Assembly (NCBI GenBank): GCA_947652115.1
Contig: OX393561.1
Span: 42,253,926-42,317,925 of the forward strand
Direction of reading: 5' to 3'
Length of the DNA stretch: 64,000 bases
Origin: Blastomussa wellsi
Lineage: Eukaryota; Cnidaria; Anthozoa; Scleractinia; Plerogyridae
This document shows positions 44,212 to 54,652 of the stretch, piece by piece (position 1 is the first letter of the stretch; each line of letters begins with the position of its first letter). A program made the position numbers and the translations under genes. The notes beneath the pieces are model-generated. The model worked only from the letters and a program-made list of their open reading frames with translations. It was not told the origin of the DNA and made no database searches.

Positions 44212-44889
44212 CCTTCCCTCCACTAGTCTGAGGGTTCACCCTGGGCAAGTGATAGTACCCTCGTGCCTCCCTACCTAGGGATACAGGTCCAGTCATCGGC
44301 AGCAGGGTGTCTAGTGATGCAAGCGGCAGAAGAGCTCATCCCGAGCCAATGGCGTGAACATCAGGTGGCATACGGAGGAGCCTAAACCGAGGCCAACGGA
44401 TGGCATCAACCAGCAAGTGAGTTGCTACTGCGGAGCGACCTCCTCGCCAACAATGTACGTTGCACACTTGTGCACCACATTGCATCCGGCGCTGAGGACC
44501 AGAGAGGCAGTCTGGTGGTAGCACAACACCAACTGGCTTTGAAATTGTGCAGGGCGTTTTGTTCTGGGTGTGGAGGAAGCCCTGTGGCGATGGAATGTAT
44601 ATGCCGGCAGCAGGCTTGAGTAGCTGGGAGCTGCTAGCAAAAGTTCTGCACACAGGCGGCTCTCATCTGATGGTCGTAACTTAGCTGACCCCTGAGCACC
44701 AGCTTGTTGAGGCAGCAATGCGAGTGTCCAGGCGGCCCTTTTTAGGGATAGCACTGCCTGCCCTGGAAAGGGAAGCCCCTAGAAAAGGTGGGATAAAGAA
44801 AGCGTGCTCAGATCACACCTGGCTGGCTAACCGCGGTCAGCGGGACTCTACTTGAAGCGGTAGAAACTGTAAGATTAAGAAGATAACTG

Positions 44890-45413
44890 TTGCCGCGTAC
44901 TATGCTAGATGGTGACAACCGACTGAAACGTAGGACTGCGTTGATTGCAAGGGAACTGCAGCTGTTTGGCATTGAAATTGCAGCTCTCCAGGAGACGCGT
45001 CTTGAGGCACAAGGCCCGCTCCAGGAAGAGGACTACACCTTCTTCTGGGTTGGCAAGACCGCAGGACCTAGAGAAGCTGGAGATGCCTTTGCAGTCCATA
45101 ATGTGTTTGCCAAGAGGCTGCCATCACTCCCAACTGCGGTCTCACCCAGACTAATGTCTATGAGAGTGCCTATTGAAAAAGGACGATACTTGACCCTGTT
45201 GAATGAGTATGCCCCCACGATGACGTATTCTGTTGAGGAGAAGGAGACCTTTTACCAAGAACTCACTCACACGGTGCTCGGGGTCCCCAGAGAAGACAAG
45301 CTCCTAATACTAGGGGACTTCAACGCTCGTGTTGGAATGGACTGGAAAACTTATAGGGGCATCATTGGCAAGTTTGGTAAGAAGAAAAAGAACTCCAGTG
45401 GGGAGCTCCTGCC
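44890..45413 (+). pseudogene. LINE endonuclease, 5' part
   Basis: The AP-endonuclease-like fold shows EIAALQETRLEAQ (catalytic Glu) and KLLILGDFNARVG (the GDFN motif), separated by about 110 residues as expected. The expected TWNVRTML start is damaged: only RTML is left in frame. The frame runs into the gypsy LTR at 45414 and resumes at 49899 after the duplicated CTGCC. It would nick target DNA for target-primed reverse transcription, but this copy is broken. Confidence 0.85.
45409..45413. repeat. Target-site duplication CTGCC (left); partner at 49894-49898
   Basis: The five bases CTGCC sit immediately outside both LTR ends. Removing one copy plus the element rejoins the LINE endonuclease frame. 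Confidence 0.93.
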
Positions 45414-45577
45414 TGTTGTATTCTGTCAATAACTGTGTCCTTTTAATTGAATTTAAGCTAACCAACAATGAACGAATTGAATCTACATGAAACTCCTAAA
45501 CAGCTTCGCGTTCCACGTGTAATCCCCTCGTTCCGCTCCAGTGCAATTACGTATAGGGTCACATGACCGACACAACA
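45414..45577 (-). repeat. 3' LTR of gypsy element 1
   Basis: 164 bp, with TGTTGTATTCTGTCAATAAC at the low-coordinate end and CATGACCGACACAACA at the high-coordinate end. Being on the minus strand, this is the 3' LTR. Confidence 0.93.
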
Positions 45578-45592
45578 TCCCTCCTTTTCTTC
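45578..45592 (-). other. Polypurine tract of gypsy element 1
   Basis: The minus strand reads GAAGAAAAGGAGGGA directly against the 3' LTR, as expected for the plus-strand primer. Confidence 0.8.
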
Positions 45593-45760
45593 GCAAAGAA
45601 AACTAAATCTTAAACTAGATTCTAACGATCAACGCAACTGCTTTACACAGCTAATGTTCTTATACTGTTTCTTTCTGTTTCTTTTCTTTTTTTTTTTTGA
45701 AAAGTCACAAAGACAGTCAAACCCTTAAAGGGGTGATACAATGTCGGTTTTCTTTCTGGG

Positions 45761-48700
45761 TTATTCCCATTCACCATAGCGGTCTGGAGGATGCCTGTCT
45801 CGTTGCGGCCTCTGCTCTAATTCATTATCCTCCTGTAACTGAAACTCATGATCACTGTTAGCACTTAGTTCTTTCCTAGGCGTAAACTTCTTCACTTCTG
45901 TGACGTTCCTTTGGTATTGAACTTTCTCAGGTGACTGTATCACAACACTATTGCCCTTTTTCTCCACGATTTCGTAAGGCTCACTTTCAAATCTGGCTGA
46001 CAATTTGTTTGACTTTTTCTTCTTTAAGAGCACTTGATCACCTGTCTGAAGGTCATTTGGTTGAGCACCCCTTCGTTCATCTGCATATGTCTTCGCTTTC
46101 ACCTTTTTTTTCCAGTCTCGATCACGTAGCTCATCATCATTTACCGTAGTTTCGCGTAACTCAGGCATCTTTGTGCGTATTTTCCGACCAAACAATAACT
46201 CCGCAGGGCAAACTCCTGTGACAGTGTGAGGAGTGGTTCTGTATGTTGCAAGGTAGTGAACAAGCTCTTTCCTCCAATTTTTTCCTTCTGCTTGCGCAAT
46301 CCTCATGCTTTTGAGTAGGCTTTGGTTCTGGCGCTCCACTTCACCATTTGCTTGTGCCCACTGTGGCGTAACCTTGCGATGTAAGATACCGTTATCAACT
46401 AGATAGTGTTCAAACTCTTCGGACCGGAATTGTGGTCCGTTGTCGCTCGTTATGGTTACTGGCAAGCCATGAACAGCGAATATCTTCTCAAGGCGTGAGA
46501 TAATCTGGGATGCAGTAACTGACATGAAGATTTCTACTTCATAGTACCTAGAATAATAGTCAATGACAACAAGCAAGTACTCCCCTGTCGGCATCGGTCC
46601 CAGAAGATCCAAGGACAAGTCCTGCCATTTGCCTAGTGGCAGCTCAGTTGACATCAAAGGCTCGGGTGGGGTTGCTTGTCCAACTAATTGACATCCATGA
46701 CACGACCTTACATACTGTTCAGCATCTTTGTCGATACCGGGCCACCATACTTTGGTCCTCAGTCTCAGTTTCGTAGCAACAATTCCGACGTGTCCCTCGT
46801 GTGCAATAGCTAGTACTTGTTGTCTCAGACTTTGCGGAATGACAATGCGAGTTCCACGCAAAACCACTTTGCCAATGACACACAGTTCTTCTTTCACTGG
46901 AAAATATTTAACACATTCTTTGTTGCTCCAGACACCTTCATGAATGCATCGCCTTACTTCACTCAGTTCAGCATCACGGTGGGAGTGGTCCTCTACTTCT
47001 CGTGTTGTCATGGCCTTTGGGGTGGCTGTCTGGGCTATAAACCGTACATATTCTTCTGCAACGTTCCTCCTTTTCTCCCCTTCTTGACTGTGGCAACAGC
47101 TCAGCCGAGACAGAGAATCTGCTATGTTCTCGCTACCAGGCTTGTATTCAATAGTGTAATCAAAGACTTGCATACGCAGTACCCATCGTTCAATGCGAGC
47201 AGGGGGTTTGGATTTCTTTGAGTACAGACACTCCAATGGCTTGTGATCAGTTACGAGGTGAAACTTGATCCCATACAAGTAAGTGTGGAAACGTTCACAA
47301 GCCCATACGATTGCTAGCGCCTCGCGCTCCGTCTGACTGTATCTGCGTTCTACTTCGGTTAAACTTCGACTGGCATACATAATGACCCTGAATTCTCCCT
47401 GCTGTTTCTGAGCGAGAACGGCGCCCAAACCTACGGGGCTTGCATCAGTGATAACACGAGTCTCGGCATCTTTGTCATAGTATCCTAGAATCTCTGCTCG
47501 GGCCAGTTCATTTTTCAGCTTCTGAAATGCTGCTGCTTGCTCTGGTCCCCATTGGAACTCAACATCCTTCTTTGTCAGTCTTCGCAGAGGCTCCGAGAGT
47601 GTTGCAAGATCTGGGATAAACCTCCCACTATAATTTACTAGACCCAAGAATGACCTGACTTCTGAAACTGACTCTGGTTCTCTTGCTTCCACTACTGCCC
47701 TCACTTTGTCAGCGGCCACACCGACTCCTCGACTTGATAGGACATGGCCCATGAATGTCAATTCGCTCATGGAGAATTGGCACTTTTCCAAGTTGAGTGT
47801 AAGGCCACATTCGCGTACACGCCTCATCACTTTTCGCAGACGCTCATCATGTTGGTCATGTGTTGTACCATGCACTATAATATCATCTGAGATATTGTGC
47901 ACCCCTTCTATACCTTGCAGTGTCTGTTGGATGACCTGCTGGTATTTCTCTGGAGCTGATGATATCCCGAACATCAATCTTTTATATCGGTACAGACCTT
48001 TATGTGTGATGAATGTCGTAATCTCACGGGACTCTTCCGACAATTCAATTTGGTGGTACCCCCATCTTAAGTCTAGCTTGCTAAACACTTTACTGTTGTT
48101 CATGTCTTGAAGTACTTCGTCAACGGTTGGAATGGGATATCGCTCACGTTCTACTGCACAATTTGCTTGTCGCATGTCTACACACAGTCTCACTTCCCCA
48201 TTGGGTTTTGGGACTACAACTACAGGGCTGACCCACTGAGATGGACTGTTTACTTTCTCAATGATGTCCATGCTCTCAAGCTCGTCTAATTTCTTCTCAA
48301 TTTTGTCTCTAAGATTGAATGGTGGTCTGCGCAGTGGCTGAACTACAGGTGCCACATCCTCTGTCACGTGCAACTTAAGCTGGTACCCTTTTAACTTTCC
48401 TACTCCTGTAAAACAATCTTTGAATTCTTCTACAATGTCATTGCTTACAGAGTTGATGACACTTCCTATTTGAAGCACTCCAAGCTTGGTTGCTGTACTC
48501 CTCCCCAACAGGGGTTGTCCCTTCCCTTCAATCACTACAAACTCGGCCTCACAAACTCTGTCATCCAGGACTACTCTTGCTTCAAAACAACCAATAACTT
48601 TTAAAGGCACACTACTGCCATACGCATACAGCTTCTTTTCACACTTTCGGGATTTGCATTCAATCTTCTGGGATTTTAGCTCCTCCCATGTCCCTTTATC

Positions 48701-49690
48701 AATCACATTAGTGCTTGCCCCAGAATCAATAAGCATTCGCACAGAGATACCTCCAACTAACACATTTACCATCCCACCTGTATTTCCGCCGCCCACAGTG
48801 AATGCGTACTCGTCGTCATCACCCTCGGCTCCCATGTTGCCATCATCAATCGAGTTCACATTCGATCTCTTTTTGTTTGGCACATCTCGTGGAGGAAATC
48901 CTTTTTTGCTGGTGACAGTTTTCGTTTGGCAAACCTTAGCAAAATGTCCTATCTTGTGACACCTCTGACACTCGGCGTTTCTTGCCGGACAACAACTATC
49001 ACGACTAAAATGACCCTCTCTGTCACAACGATAACATCTGGCTTTCGCTTCTTTTCCTTTGAACTGGTCAGCGGTCTCTCTTTGTTCGATTCGATTAACT
49101 TCTTGACGATCTTCTTCCGCACCAGTCATCGCTTTCAGCTGAATGTCTACAGCCTCAAAAGATCGAGCGATTTCTTGCACCTTTTCCAGAGTTAGATGGG
49201 TTCCCTTTAGCAATAGTTTCCGCCGCAACTCGGCTGATCTGCACTTGTCGATGACCTGATCACGAATCGGCTCATCTGCGTTATCCCAATTACAATTCGC
49301 TTGGCGTCGTAATCGAGTAATAAATTGATCGACCGTCTCTCCTTCCTCCTGTTTGAGACTTCTAAAGACGTGCCTTTCGTACGGCTCGTTTAACTGCGTG
49401 CTAAAATGAGCATCAAGTGTTCGCAGGGCTTTCTGATATTCGTCAGCATTGTCTTCTCCCGCCCCTGCCGGTGGTCCTGGATCTTGCAAGGTTTCGAACA
49501 ATTCTTGCACTTCTGTGCCAGCGCAGTGTAACAGTAAACCTTTTTTTCGAGCACTCTGAGTGATTCCTTTTGCTAAGATGTAGTATTCGAACGATTTTTT
49601 CCACTTTTTCCACCGAGGAGCAACTGAAGTAATGGCGCCTTTACAGTCGAACGGCAAAATTCCTCCAAATTCAACACTTGCCGCTGCCAT
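45761..49690 (-). CDS. Gag-Pol polyprotein of gypsy element 1
   Basis: One uninterrupted frame encodes 1309 residues, starting at the ATG at 49690, 39 bases inside the 5' LTR. A gag region comes first (~1-210), then two zinc knuckles: CYRCDREGHFSRD and CQRCHKIGHFAKVC (~215-260). The protease has MLIDSGAST (~320). The reverse transcriptase follows (~440-620) with the catalytic NISDDIIVHG, and RNase H has ITDASPVGLGAVLA. The integrase has a zinc-binding HEGHVG...CHGCQ, then DYYSRYYEVEI and TSDNGPQF, and the frame ends in a basic tail. Domain order protease-RT-RNase H-integrase is that of Ty3/gypsy. All key catalytic residues that I checked are present, so it is potentially functional. No envelope gene. 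Confidence 0.95.
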   Translation of the reverse strand: MAAASVEFGGILPFDCKGAITSVAPRWKKWKKSFEYYILAKGITQSARKKGLLLHCAGTEVQELFETLQDPGPPAGAGEDNADEYQKALRTLDAHFSTQLNEPYERHVFRSLKQEEGETVDQFITRLRRQANCNWDNADEPIRDQVIDKCRSAELRRKLLLKGTHLTLEKVQEIARSFEAVDIQLKAMTGAEEDRQEVNRIEQRETADQFKGKEAKARCYRCDREGHFSRDSCCPARNAECQRCHKIGHFAKVCQTKTVTSKKGFPPRDVPNKKRSNVNSIDDGNMGAEGDDDEYAFTVGGGNTGGMVNVLVGGISVRMLIDSGASTNVIDKGTWEELKSQKIECKSRKCEKKLYAYGSSVPLKVIGCFEARVVLDDRVCEAEFVVIEGKGQPLLGRSTATKLGVLQIGSVINSVSNDIVEEFKDCFTGVGKLKGYQLKLHVTEDVAPVVQPLRRPPFNLRDKIEKKLDELESMDIIEKVNSPSQWVSPVVVVPKPNGEVRLCVDMRQANCAVERERYPIPTVDEVLQDMNNSKVFSKLDLRWGYHQIELSEESREITTFITHKGLYRYKRLMFGISSAPEKYQQVIQQTLQGIEGVHNISDDIIVHGTTHDQHDERLRKVMRRVRECGLTLNLEKCQFSMSELTFMGHVLSSRGVGVAADKVRAVVEAREPESVSEVRSFLGLVNYSGRFIPDLATLSEPLRRLTKKDVEFQWGPEQAAAFQKLKNELARAEILGYYDKDAETRVITDASPVGLGAVLAQKQQGEFRVIMYASRSLTEVERRYSQTEREALAIVWACERFHTYLYGIKFHLVTDHKPLECLYSKKSKPPARIERWVLRMQVFDYTIEYKPGSENIADSLSRLSCCHSQEGEKRRNVAEEYVRFIAQTATPKAMTTREVEDHSHRDAELSEVRRCIHEGVWSNKECVKYFPVKEELCVIGKVVLRGTRIVIPQSLRQQVLAIAHEGHVGIVATKLRLRTKVWWPGIDKDAEQYVRSCHGCQLVGQATPPEPLMSTELPLGKWQDLSLDLLGPMPTGEYLLVVIDYYSRYYEVEIFMSVTASQIISRLEKIFAVHGLPVTITSDNGPQFRSEEFEHYLVDNGILHRKVTPQWAQANGEVERQNQSLLKSMRIAQAEGKNWRKELVHYLATYRTTPHTVTGVCPAELLFGRKIRTKMPELRETTVNDDELRDRDWKKKVKAKTYADERRGAQPNDLQTGDQVLLKKKKSNKLSARFESEPYEIVEKKGNSVVIQSPEKVQYQRNVTEVKKFTPRKELSANSDHEFQLQEDNELEQRPQRDRHPPDRYGEWE

Positions 49691-49729
49691 GTTAACCTAC
49701 GCGAAGGTACTGAATATCCTCGTCGCCAG

Positions 49730-49893
49730 TGTTGTATTCTGTCAATAACTGTGTCCTTTTAATTGCATTTAAGCTAACCAACAATGAACGAATTGAATCT
49801 ACATGAAACTCCTAAACAGCTTCGCGTTCCACGTGTAATCCCCTCGTTCCGCTCCAGTGCAATTACGTATAGGGTCACATGACCGACACAACA
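49730..49893 (-). repeat. 5' LTR of gypsy element 1
   Basis: 164 bp, almost identical to 45414-45577. The minus strand just inside it reads CTGGCGACGAGGAT, a candidate primer-binding site with the TGGCGACGAGG form known from other gypsy elements. Confidence 0.93.
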
Positions 49894-52032
49894 CTGCCGA
49901 ACTGCTGTGCACAACTAGAGCTCAGCATTACCAACACGTTTTTCTACCAGCCTGATAAGAACTATTTCACCTGGAAGCACCCACGCTCAGGTCACTACCA
50001 CTTGCTCGACTATGCCATTACGAGAAATTCAGACTTGGCAGATGTACTATGCACAAAAGCAATGCGTGGACCAGAGTGCTCTACTGATCACTGCCTTGTG
50101 AGGTGCCAACTGCAAGCGCTAAACCTAAGAAGCTGGACATTAGCAAGCTTATAGACCCTGAGCACTGTCGAGAACTGACGAGAGCGATAGAAGCTGCACT
50201 GGAGAGTGTTCAGCCTGCTGGAGAGGAGGTCGAGCAGCGTTGGAAAGCCCTAAAGGAAGCGGTTTACTCTGCAAGCAAGGAAACTCTAGGCCACCCCCAC
50301 AGAAAGACACCTGACTGGTTCTGGGAGCATGGTAGTGGCTCCTACAAGAGAAAAAAAGTAAGCATCTTCGGCATCTACAGGAGAATTCTCAGAGGAGTAA
50401 GAGTGCACTTGCTGAAGTTAAGGCTAAGGTGCAGAGGGAAGTGAGAATTCATAAGAACGACTGGTGGCAGAGAGGGCAGTGGAATTGCAGAGTATGGCTG
50501 ACAACCATAATTATCTTGGATTGTTTGCCGGTTTGAAAGCCATCTATGGTCCCATAAACAACGCTGTCGCCCCAGTGAATACAGCGGATGGTAGTAAGCT
50601 GTTTACAGACCTCAAAGACATAAGGGCCAGATGGAAGGAGCACTTTAATGACTTGCTAAATCAAGAAGGTTCTGCACATCCAGATGCTTGTAAGCAGCTG
50701 AAGAGGAAGCCCACAAGGAATGAGCTGTGCGGAGAAATCACTATGGAGGAACTTAAGAAAGCTTTAAAGTCAACAGCATCTGGCAAGGCACCTGGTCTGG
50801 ATGGTATTCCTTCAGATATCTTTAAAAAAGGTGGCGAAAAGTTGTGTGGCTCCCTACTAGACTTGTTTAACAGATGCCTGCTCTCTGGAACTGTGTCCCA
50901 AGACTTTCGTGATGCCCTAATTGTTACCATCTACAAGAAAAAGGGCGACCGTGCAGTGTGCGGTAATCATCGGGAAATATCTCTACTGGCCATAGCTTGC
51001 AAAGTCCTTGCTAAGATTGTCCTGAACAGACTGAAGTCCATCCTGGAAGAAGTTCTCCCGGAACGTCAATGTGGATTCCGGGCTGGTCGTTCCACCTCTG
51101 ACATGATCTTCACTCTGCGCCAGCTCCAAGAGAAGGCAGTAGAGCAGCATCAGCCCTTGTATGTTGTCTTTGTTGACTTCACAAAGGCATTTGACACCGT
51201 TGATCGCACAACCCTCTGGAAGATCTTGGAAACCTATGGATTCCTTGATAAGCTCGTCAACATCATAAAGCAGTTCTACTTTCAAATGAAGGCACTGGTC
51301 TCAGTCGGCGGTGAACCCAGTGATGCCTTTGTGGTAAGACATGGAGTAAAGCAGGGGCGCGTGCTAGCCCCAACTCTTTTCTCCCTCTATCTCACAGCTG
51401 TGCTGGAGACCATGCACGGAGGGCTCAATAGGGGTGTGTTCATCCACACAAGGACAGACGGCAAATTGTTCAATCTTGCCCGGCTTCGTGCCCACACTAA
51501 AACACTGAAGATGTGTATCAGAGAACTGCTCTATGCTGATGATTCGGCCCTTGTGGCCAACAATGCAGTTGATATGCAGCAGATTGTGGATCGTTTCTCC
51601 TCAGCAGCTGATTTGTTTGGTCTAAAGATCAACATATCTAAGACCGAGCTACTTTATCAGCCTCCTCCATTGTCCATTGAACTACCAGGGACAATCAGGG
51701 TTCATGAAGAACCACTGAAGACAACCGAGTCTTTCAATTACCTGGGCAGTACTGTTACAAACACCAACTCTGTAGACCTGGAAGTGGAAAGGAGGATCCA
51801 TTCCGCCACGAAGGCCTATGGTGCACTTCAGAAGAGACTCTGGAGCTGTCATGACATCAGCACAAAAACCAAAGTGAAAGTTTACTCTGTCGCAGTCATC
51901 CCTTGCCTGCTCTATTCCATCGAGTGCACCACTCTCTATCGCAGGCACATCAAGGCTCTGACAAGACTCCAGCTTCGCCACCTACGCTCCATTCTTAACA
52001 TCAAGTGGCAAGACCGTATCCCAGATGTTGAG
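49894..52032 (+). pseudogene. LINE endonuclease end and reverse transcriptase
   Basis: From 49899 the endonuclease tail reads on (HLLDYAITRNSDLADV...), then a frameshift between about 50103 and 50154 and another near 50450 lead into a long RT frame (50464-52092). RT motifs include DALIVTIYKKKGD, FVDFTKAFDTVDRTTLWK, HGVKQGRVLAPTLFSLYL and the catalytic ELLYADDSALVA near 51535. The last ~20 residues before the stop at 52092 come from non-LINE DNA. The C-terminal domain is missing. This copy cannot encode an intact protein. Confidence 0.88.
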
Positions 52033-53627
52033 GTACTTATTTACTATTTTGAATTTTCCCCACATTTTCTAAGAACCTATCCTTTGATTTAACTACCATA
52101 TCCTCATTGCCTATAGCACAACTTTTCTTTCCTTGACATTGATCCTTTGTGTTTCCTTACTAGATTCATGTCAACAAACATAAGCAAAATAACTTTTGTT
52201 CAGTTTCTATTTTTGCAATTGCAAGAGAGCACAAAAGGTTTATGGACATTAATGTACTTTAATTTCTCAGTTATAATCTAATGCAGCACTAGCATGATGT
52301 GATATTCCTGTGAACCACAAACAAGTAACAAGAATTGGCCCTGAATTCTGAAGTTCTCAAAATTCGAAGTTCGGTCCGTTTATACTTGTGCCTTCCGGAA
52401 CGGACTGTAGCGATTTCCTCCAGCACACCATACAACATCAATTTTCTGACCTCCCCTCACTTTTACACGATTCATACATTGAAAAAGAAGAACGACCACG
52501 TCAATTTATAGTGGAAAGTTTCCGCGAATTTCACTTCTTCCGCCATTTTTAAATACGCATATCAGAGGTTACTCTCCTCAAAGTATTCTCTATGGAACAT
52601 GCGCAGACAAAATGCCCTTCTGTTCTGTCGCGTAATTTTCCGTACGTTAACGGGCGTGAATTTAACTGGCTTTACGTATATAAAATTAAAAAGGAGAAAC
52701 GTATGAACGTCTCGCGTCTGCCGAAAAAGTTAAACCACATTCAACTTTTTCCGCAGACGCGAGGCGCCCATACATTTCTTCTTTTTAATTTTACGTACGT
52801 AAAGCCAGTTAAATTCACGCCCGTTAACGTACGGAAAATTTAGCGACAGTGGAAATCCACCTTTAGTCTTAGAAAGACCTGTATGCAGACATTCTTATTT
52901 ACGCCTCGTCACGCAGTCGCCGCGCGTGACGAGCCACAAAAGATCCTCAAGGAAGTCTCTGTAGGAGGCTACGGCTGTTTCTTCAGCGAACAATTTAGAA
53001 TTTCTGTTGCTGTAACGAAACCGACTTATATCTACTGGTCTCCTATCTTCCTATGCTGCTCCTACGCAGACGTTCATAAAAGTCCGTCTTACAATCGTTC
53101 CTCCGCTTCACGAGCCTATGCATGTAGATGACCCAGAAACATTTTGTGTTTGCAAAGAAAGTTTCCCAGTTTGCTACATGTTTTGCCAGAAAGGAGAGAT
53201 TTGTCCGCAACAATGAGTCCTCGTTTGCCACGGCCGTAAGTGTTGTACATGTTCAGTTCTAGATAACACTCTCCGCACTACGGCAGGTACTCCGCTTTTC
53301 ACGCCGGCGGAGTGAAATAAAATCCGGAAATCCGTCTATGTTCGCAGACTTGTCAGTGGATGAATCACCTCTGCGAATATGTCCCTGGCCCACCTCCCAT
53401 ATGAGTAATTTGTGACAGGGTATTGTTTATCATCAACCAATCAGTGTGGAGCACACAGCGCGACGGTTGGTCCCTGGCACACGAACGGACTGCCGCGGAT
53501 GCTTGTCGCTTCGAAGGCTGCATTTATCGAAAGTTAATCGGCAGTTAGCGCTCGGATATTGAATGGATCTTCGATTGAATGCCACGAAAAGAAGCTTCGA
53601 CCTTTCAGTTTATCTGGTACTCGATTT
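52033..53627. other. Gene-free stretch after the LINE
   Basis: No gene is supported. It contains the hairpin element at 52625-52849 and, near 53330-53360, a fragment (GGAAATCCGTCTATGTTCGC) resembling the arm of the 71-bp MITE at 34871. Confidence 0.5.
52625..52849. mobile_element. Near-perfect palindromic MITE, ~110-bp arms
   Basis: CTGTCGCGTAATTTTCCGTA at the left opposes TACGGAAAATTTAGCGACAG at the right. GTTAACGGGCGTGAATTTAA and CTGGCTTTACGTA occur inverted in both arms, and GCGTCTGCCGAAAAAGTT opposes AACTTTTTCCGCAGACGC near the short loop. No protein is encoded. Confidence 0.85.
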
Positions 53628-54262
53628 GGGAGTCGAACGATTCCAATTTCTGTGTGAAAATCGGCTTGGCGCTAGAGCGGTCGAAAACGAGCTTTCCACC
53701 CTTGTCTCCTTCGTATAACGTGAAGCAAAAGTCAACGCAAAACTCTGAGGTAAGGTCACGTTTATTTCAACCAAAAAATATAAACATTTCTCGAAATTAG
53801 ACCACAGGGCACCCATACAAGTGGTGTGTCTGTTTGTATGTTCGAATTATAAAGAAATGTATGGGAATATTGAAGAGTCTTAATGTCGTAGACTTATATC
53901 GAGTAATGGCTATAAAATAAACGCAAACTTAGCTCAGGTGTTGTATTTTGTCGTTTCTGCGGCTCAAAATGGCGAATTTGAGCGCTTTGGAATGTTTTGC
54001 GTTGACTGTTGCTCCGATACTACGATATTAAGACTCTTCATACAAACAAACATACAAACAGACACACCGCTTGTATGGGCTCCCTGTGATTAGACTGCGA
54101 GCAGTCTCTATCGCGAGAATATCGCGCGAGCAAATTTTCGCTTTCGTTACGGATTTTGGAGCAAAAATAGAGACCGGCTTTGTCGATCGGGAGAATATCA
54201 CGCGCGCAAATTTTCGCTTTCGTTACGGATTTTGGAGCAAAAATAGAGACTGCTCATAGTCT
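53628..54262 (-). repeat. Right member of the large inverted pair
   Basis: 53628-53802 is the inverse of about 44000-44211 (CTCGATTTGGGAGTCGAACG and GTATAACGTGAAGCAAAAGT). After a MITE at 53806-54088, 54091-54175 is the inverse of about 43915-43998, and a partial second copy of this block follows to 54262 (GCTTTCGTTACGGATTTTGG occurs twice). The last block is bounded by TAGACTGCGAGCAGTCTCTA and TAGAGACTGCTCATAGTCTA, related to the MITE ends at 33727-33904. Confidence 0.7.
53806..54088. mobile_element. MITE with 7-8 bp TSD nested in the inverted repeat
   Basis: CACAGGGCACCCATACAAG opposes CTTGTATGGGCTCCCTGTG, and GTGTGTCTGTTTGTATG opposes CATACAAACAGACACAC. ATTAGAC flanks both sides (near 53799 and 54089). 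Removing it rejoins the sequence to the form seen at 43.98 kb, so the host repeat is older. A 7-8 bp duplication fits hAT-like elements. Confidence 0.8.
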
Positions 54263-54364
54263 AACTCGAAATAAGTTTTCGATAGTAGGACGCTTTCAAT
54301 ATTCCCATACATTTCTTTATATTTTTAACATACAAAGACGCGCTGCTGTATGGGCTCCCTGTGT

Positions 54365-54560
54365 ACCAACGTCAACTTGTCACACACCATGGCCATGGTA
54401 ACCTGCGTAGCTGGCGGAATTCGCGGCGGAGCGATTGGTGAGGAGTCGACCTCGTGGGCTTCGCCCGCGATAGCCTGCGAGAAAGCTCCGGCTAGGCAGG
54501 GGTGGGTAGGGGGCGGTTGGGCATCGTAGCCTGTAGACAAAGGTTTTATGCCGCCGTGCT
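54365..54560. repeat. Repeat shared with the sulfotransferase 5' region
   Basis: GTACCAACGTCAACTTGTC and ACACCATGGCCATGG match 61463-61498 just at the sulfotransferase start. The neighbouring GCCTGTAGACAAAGG near 54530 is the inverse of CCTTTGTCAACAGGC near 61363. Confidence 0.6.
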
Positions 54561-54652
54561 CTGCACGAGATTCTAGTGCAAGCTCTGATTGGTCAGATCC
54601 AGGAGGTTGACTTCTTTGATTGACTTCTCCATTTTGCCGACCCGATTTCATA

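Larger units (their letters stand above)
45414..49893 (-). mobile_element. Ty3/gypsy LTR retrotransposon 1, intact, young
   Basis: The 4.48-kb element on the minus strand has 164-bp LTRs starting TGTTG and ending CAACA, a single gag-pol frame, and a purine-rich tract. LTRs differ at one position by eye (TAATTGAATTT against TAATTGCATTT), pointing to a recent insertion. It is flanked by the 5-bp duplication CTGCC and lies within a LINE. Confidence 0.95.
44212..52032 (+). mobile_element. APE-type LINE, broken and split by a gypsy insertion
   Basis: Endonuclease and reverse-transcriptase parts lie in order on the plus strand. The element is split at 45409-49898 by a Ty3/gypsy insertion. Left 5' sequence (44212-44889) looks like a UTR/ORF leader. 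The coding part has frameshifts near 50120-50150 and 50430-50470, and the 3' end stops at about 52032, where RT homology (RIPDVEV) gives way to unrelated DNA. The clade (RTE-, CR1- or Daphne-like) is not resolved. Confidence 0.85.

Noticed and set aside
46817..47221. Plus-strand frames inside gypsy element 1 (also 47706-48110 and 48486-48959)
   Set aside because: They are antisense shadows of the gag-pol frame.
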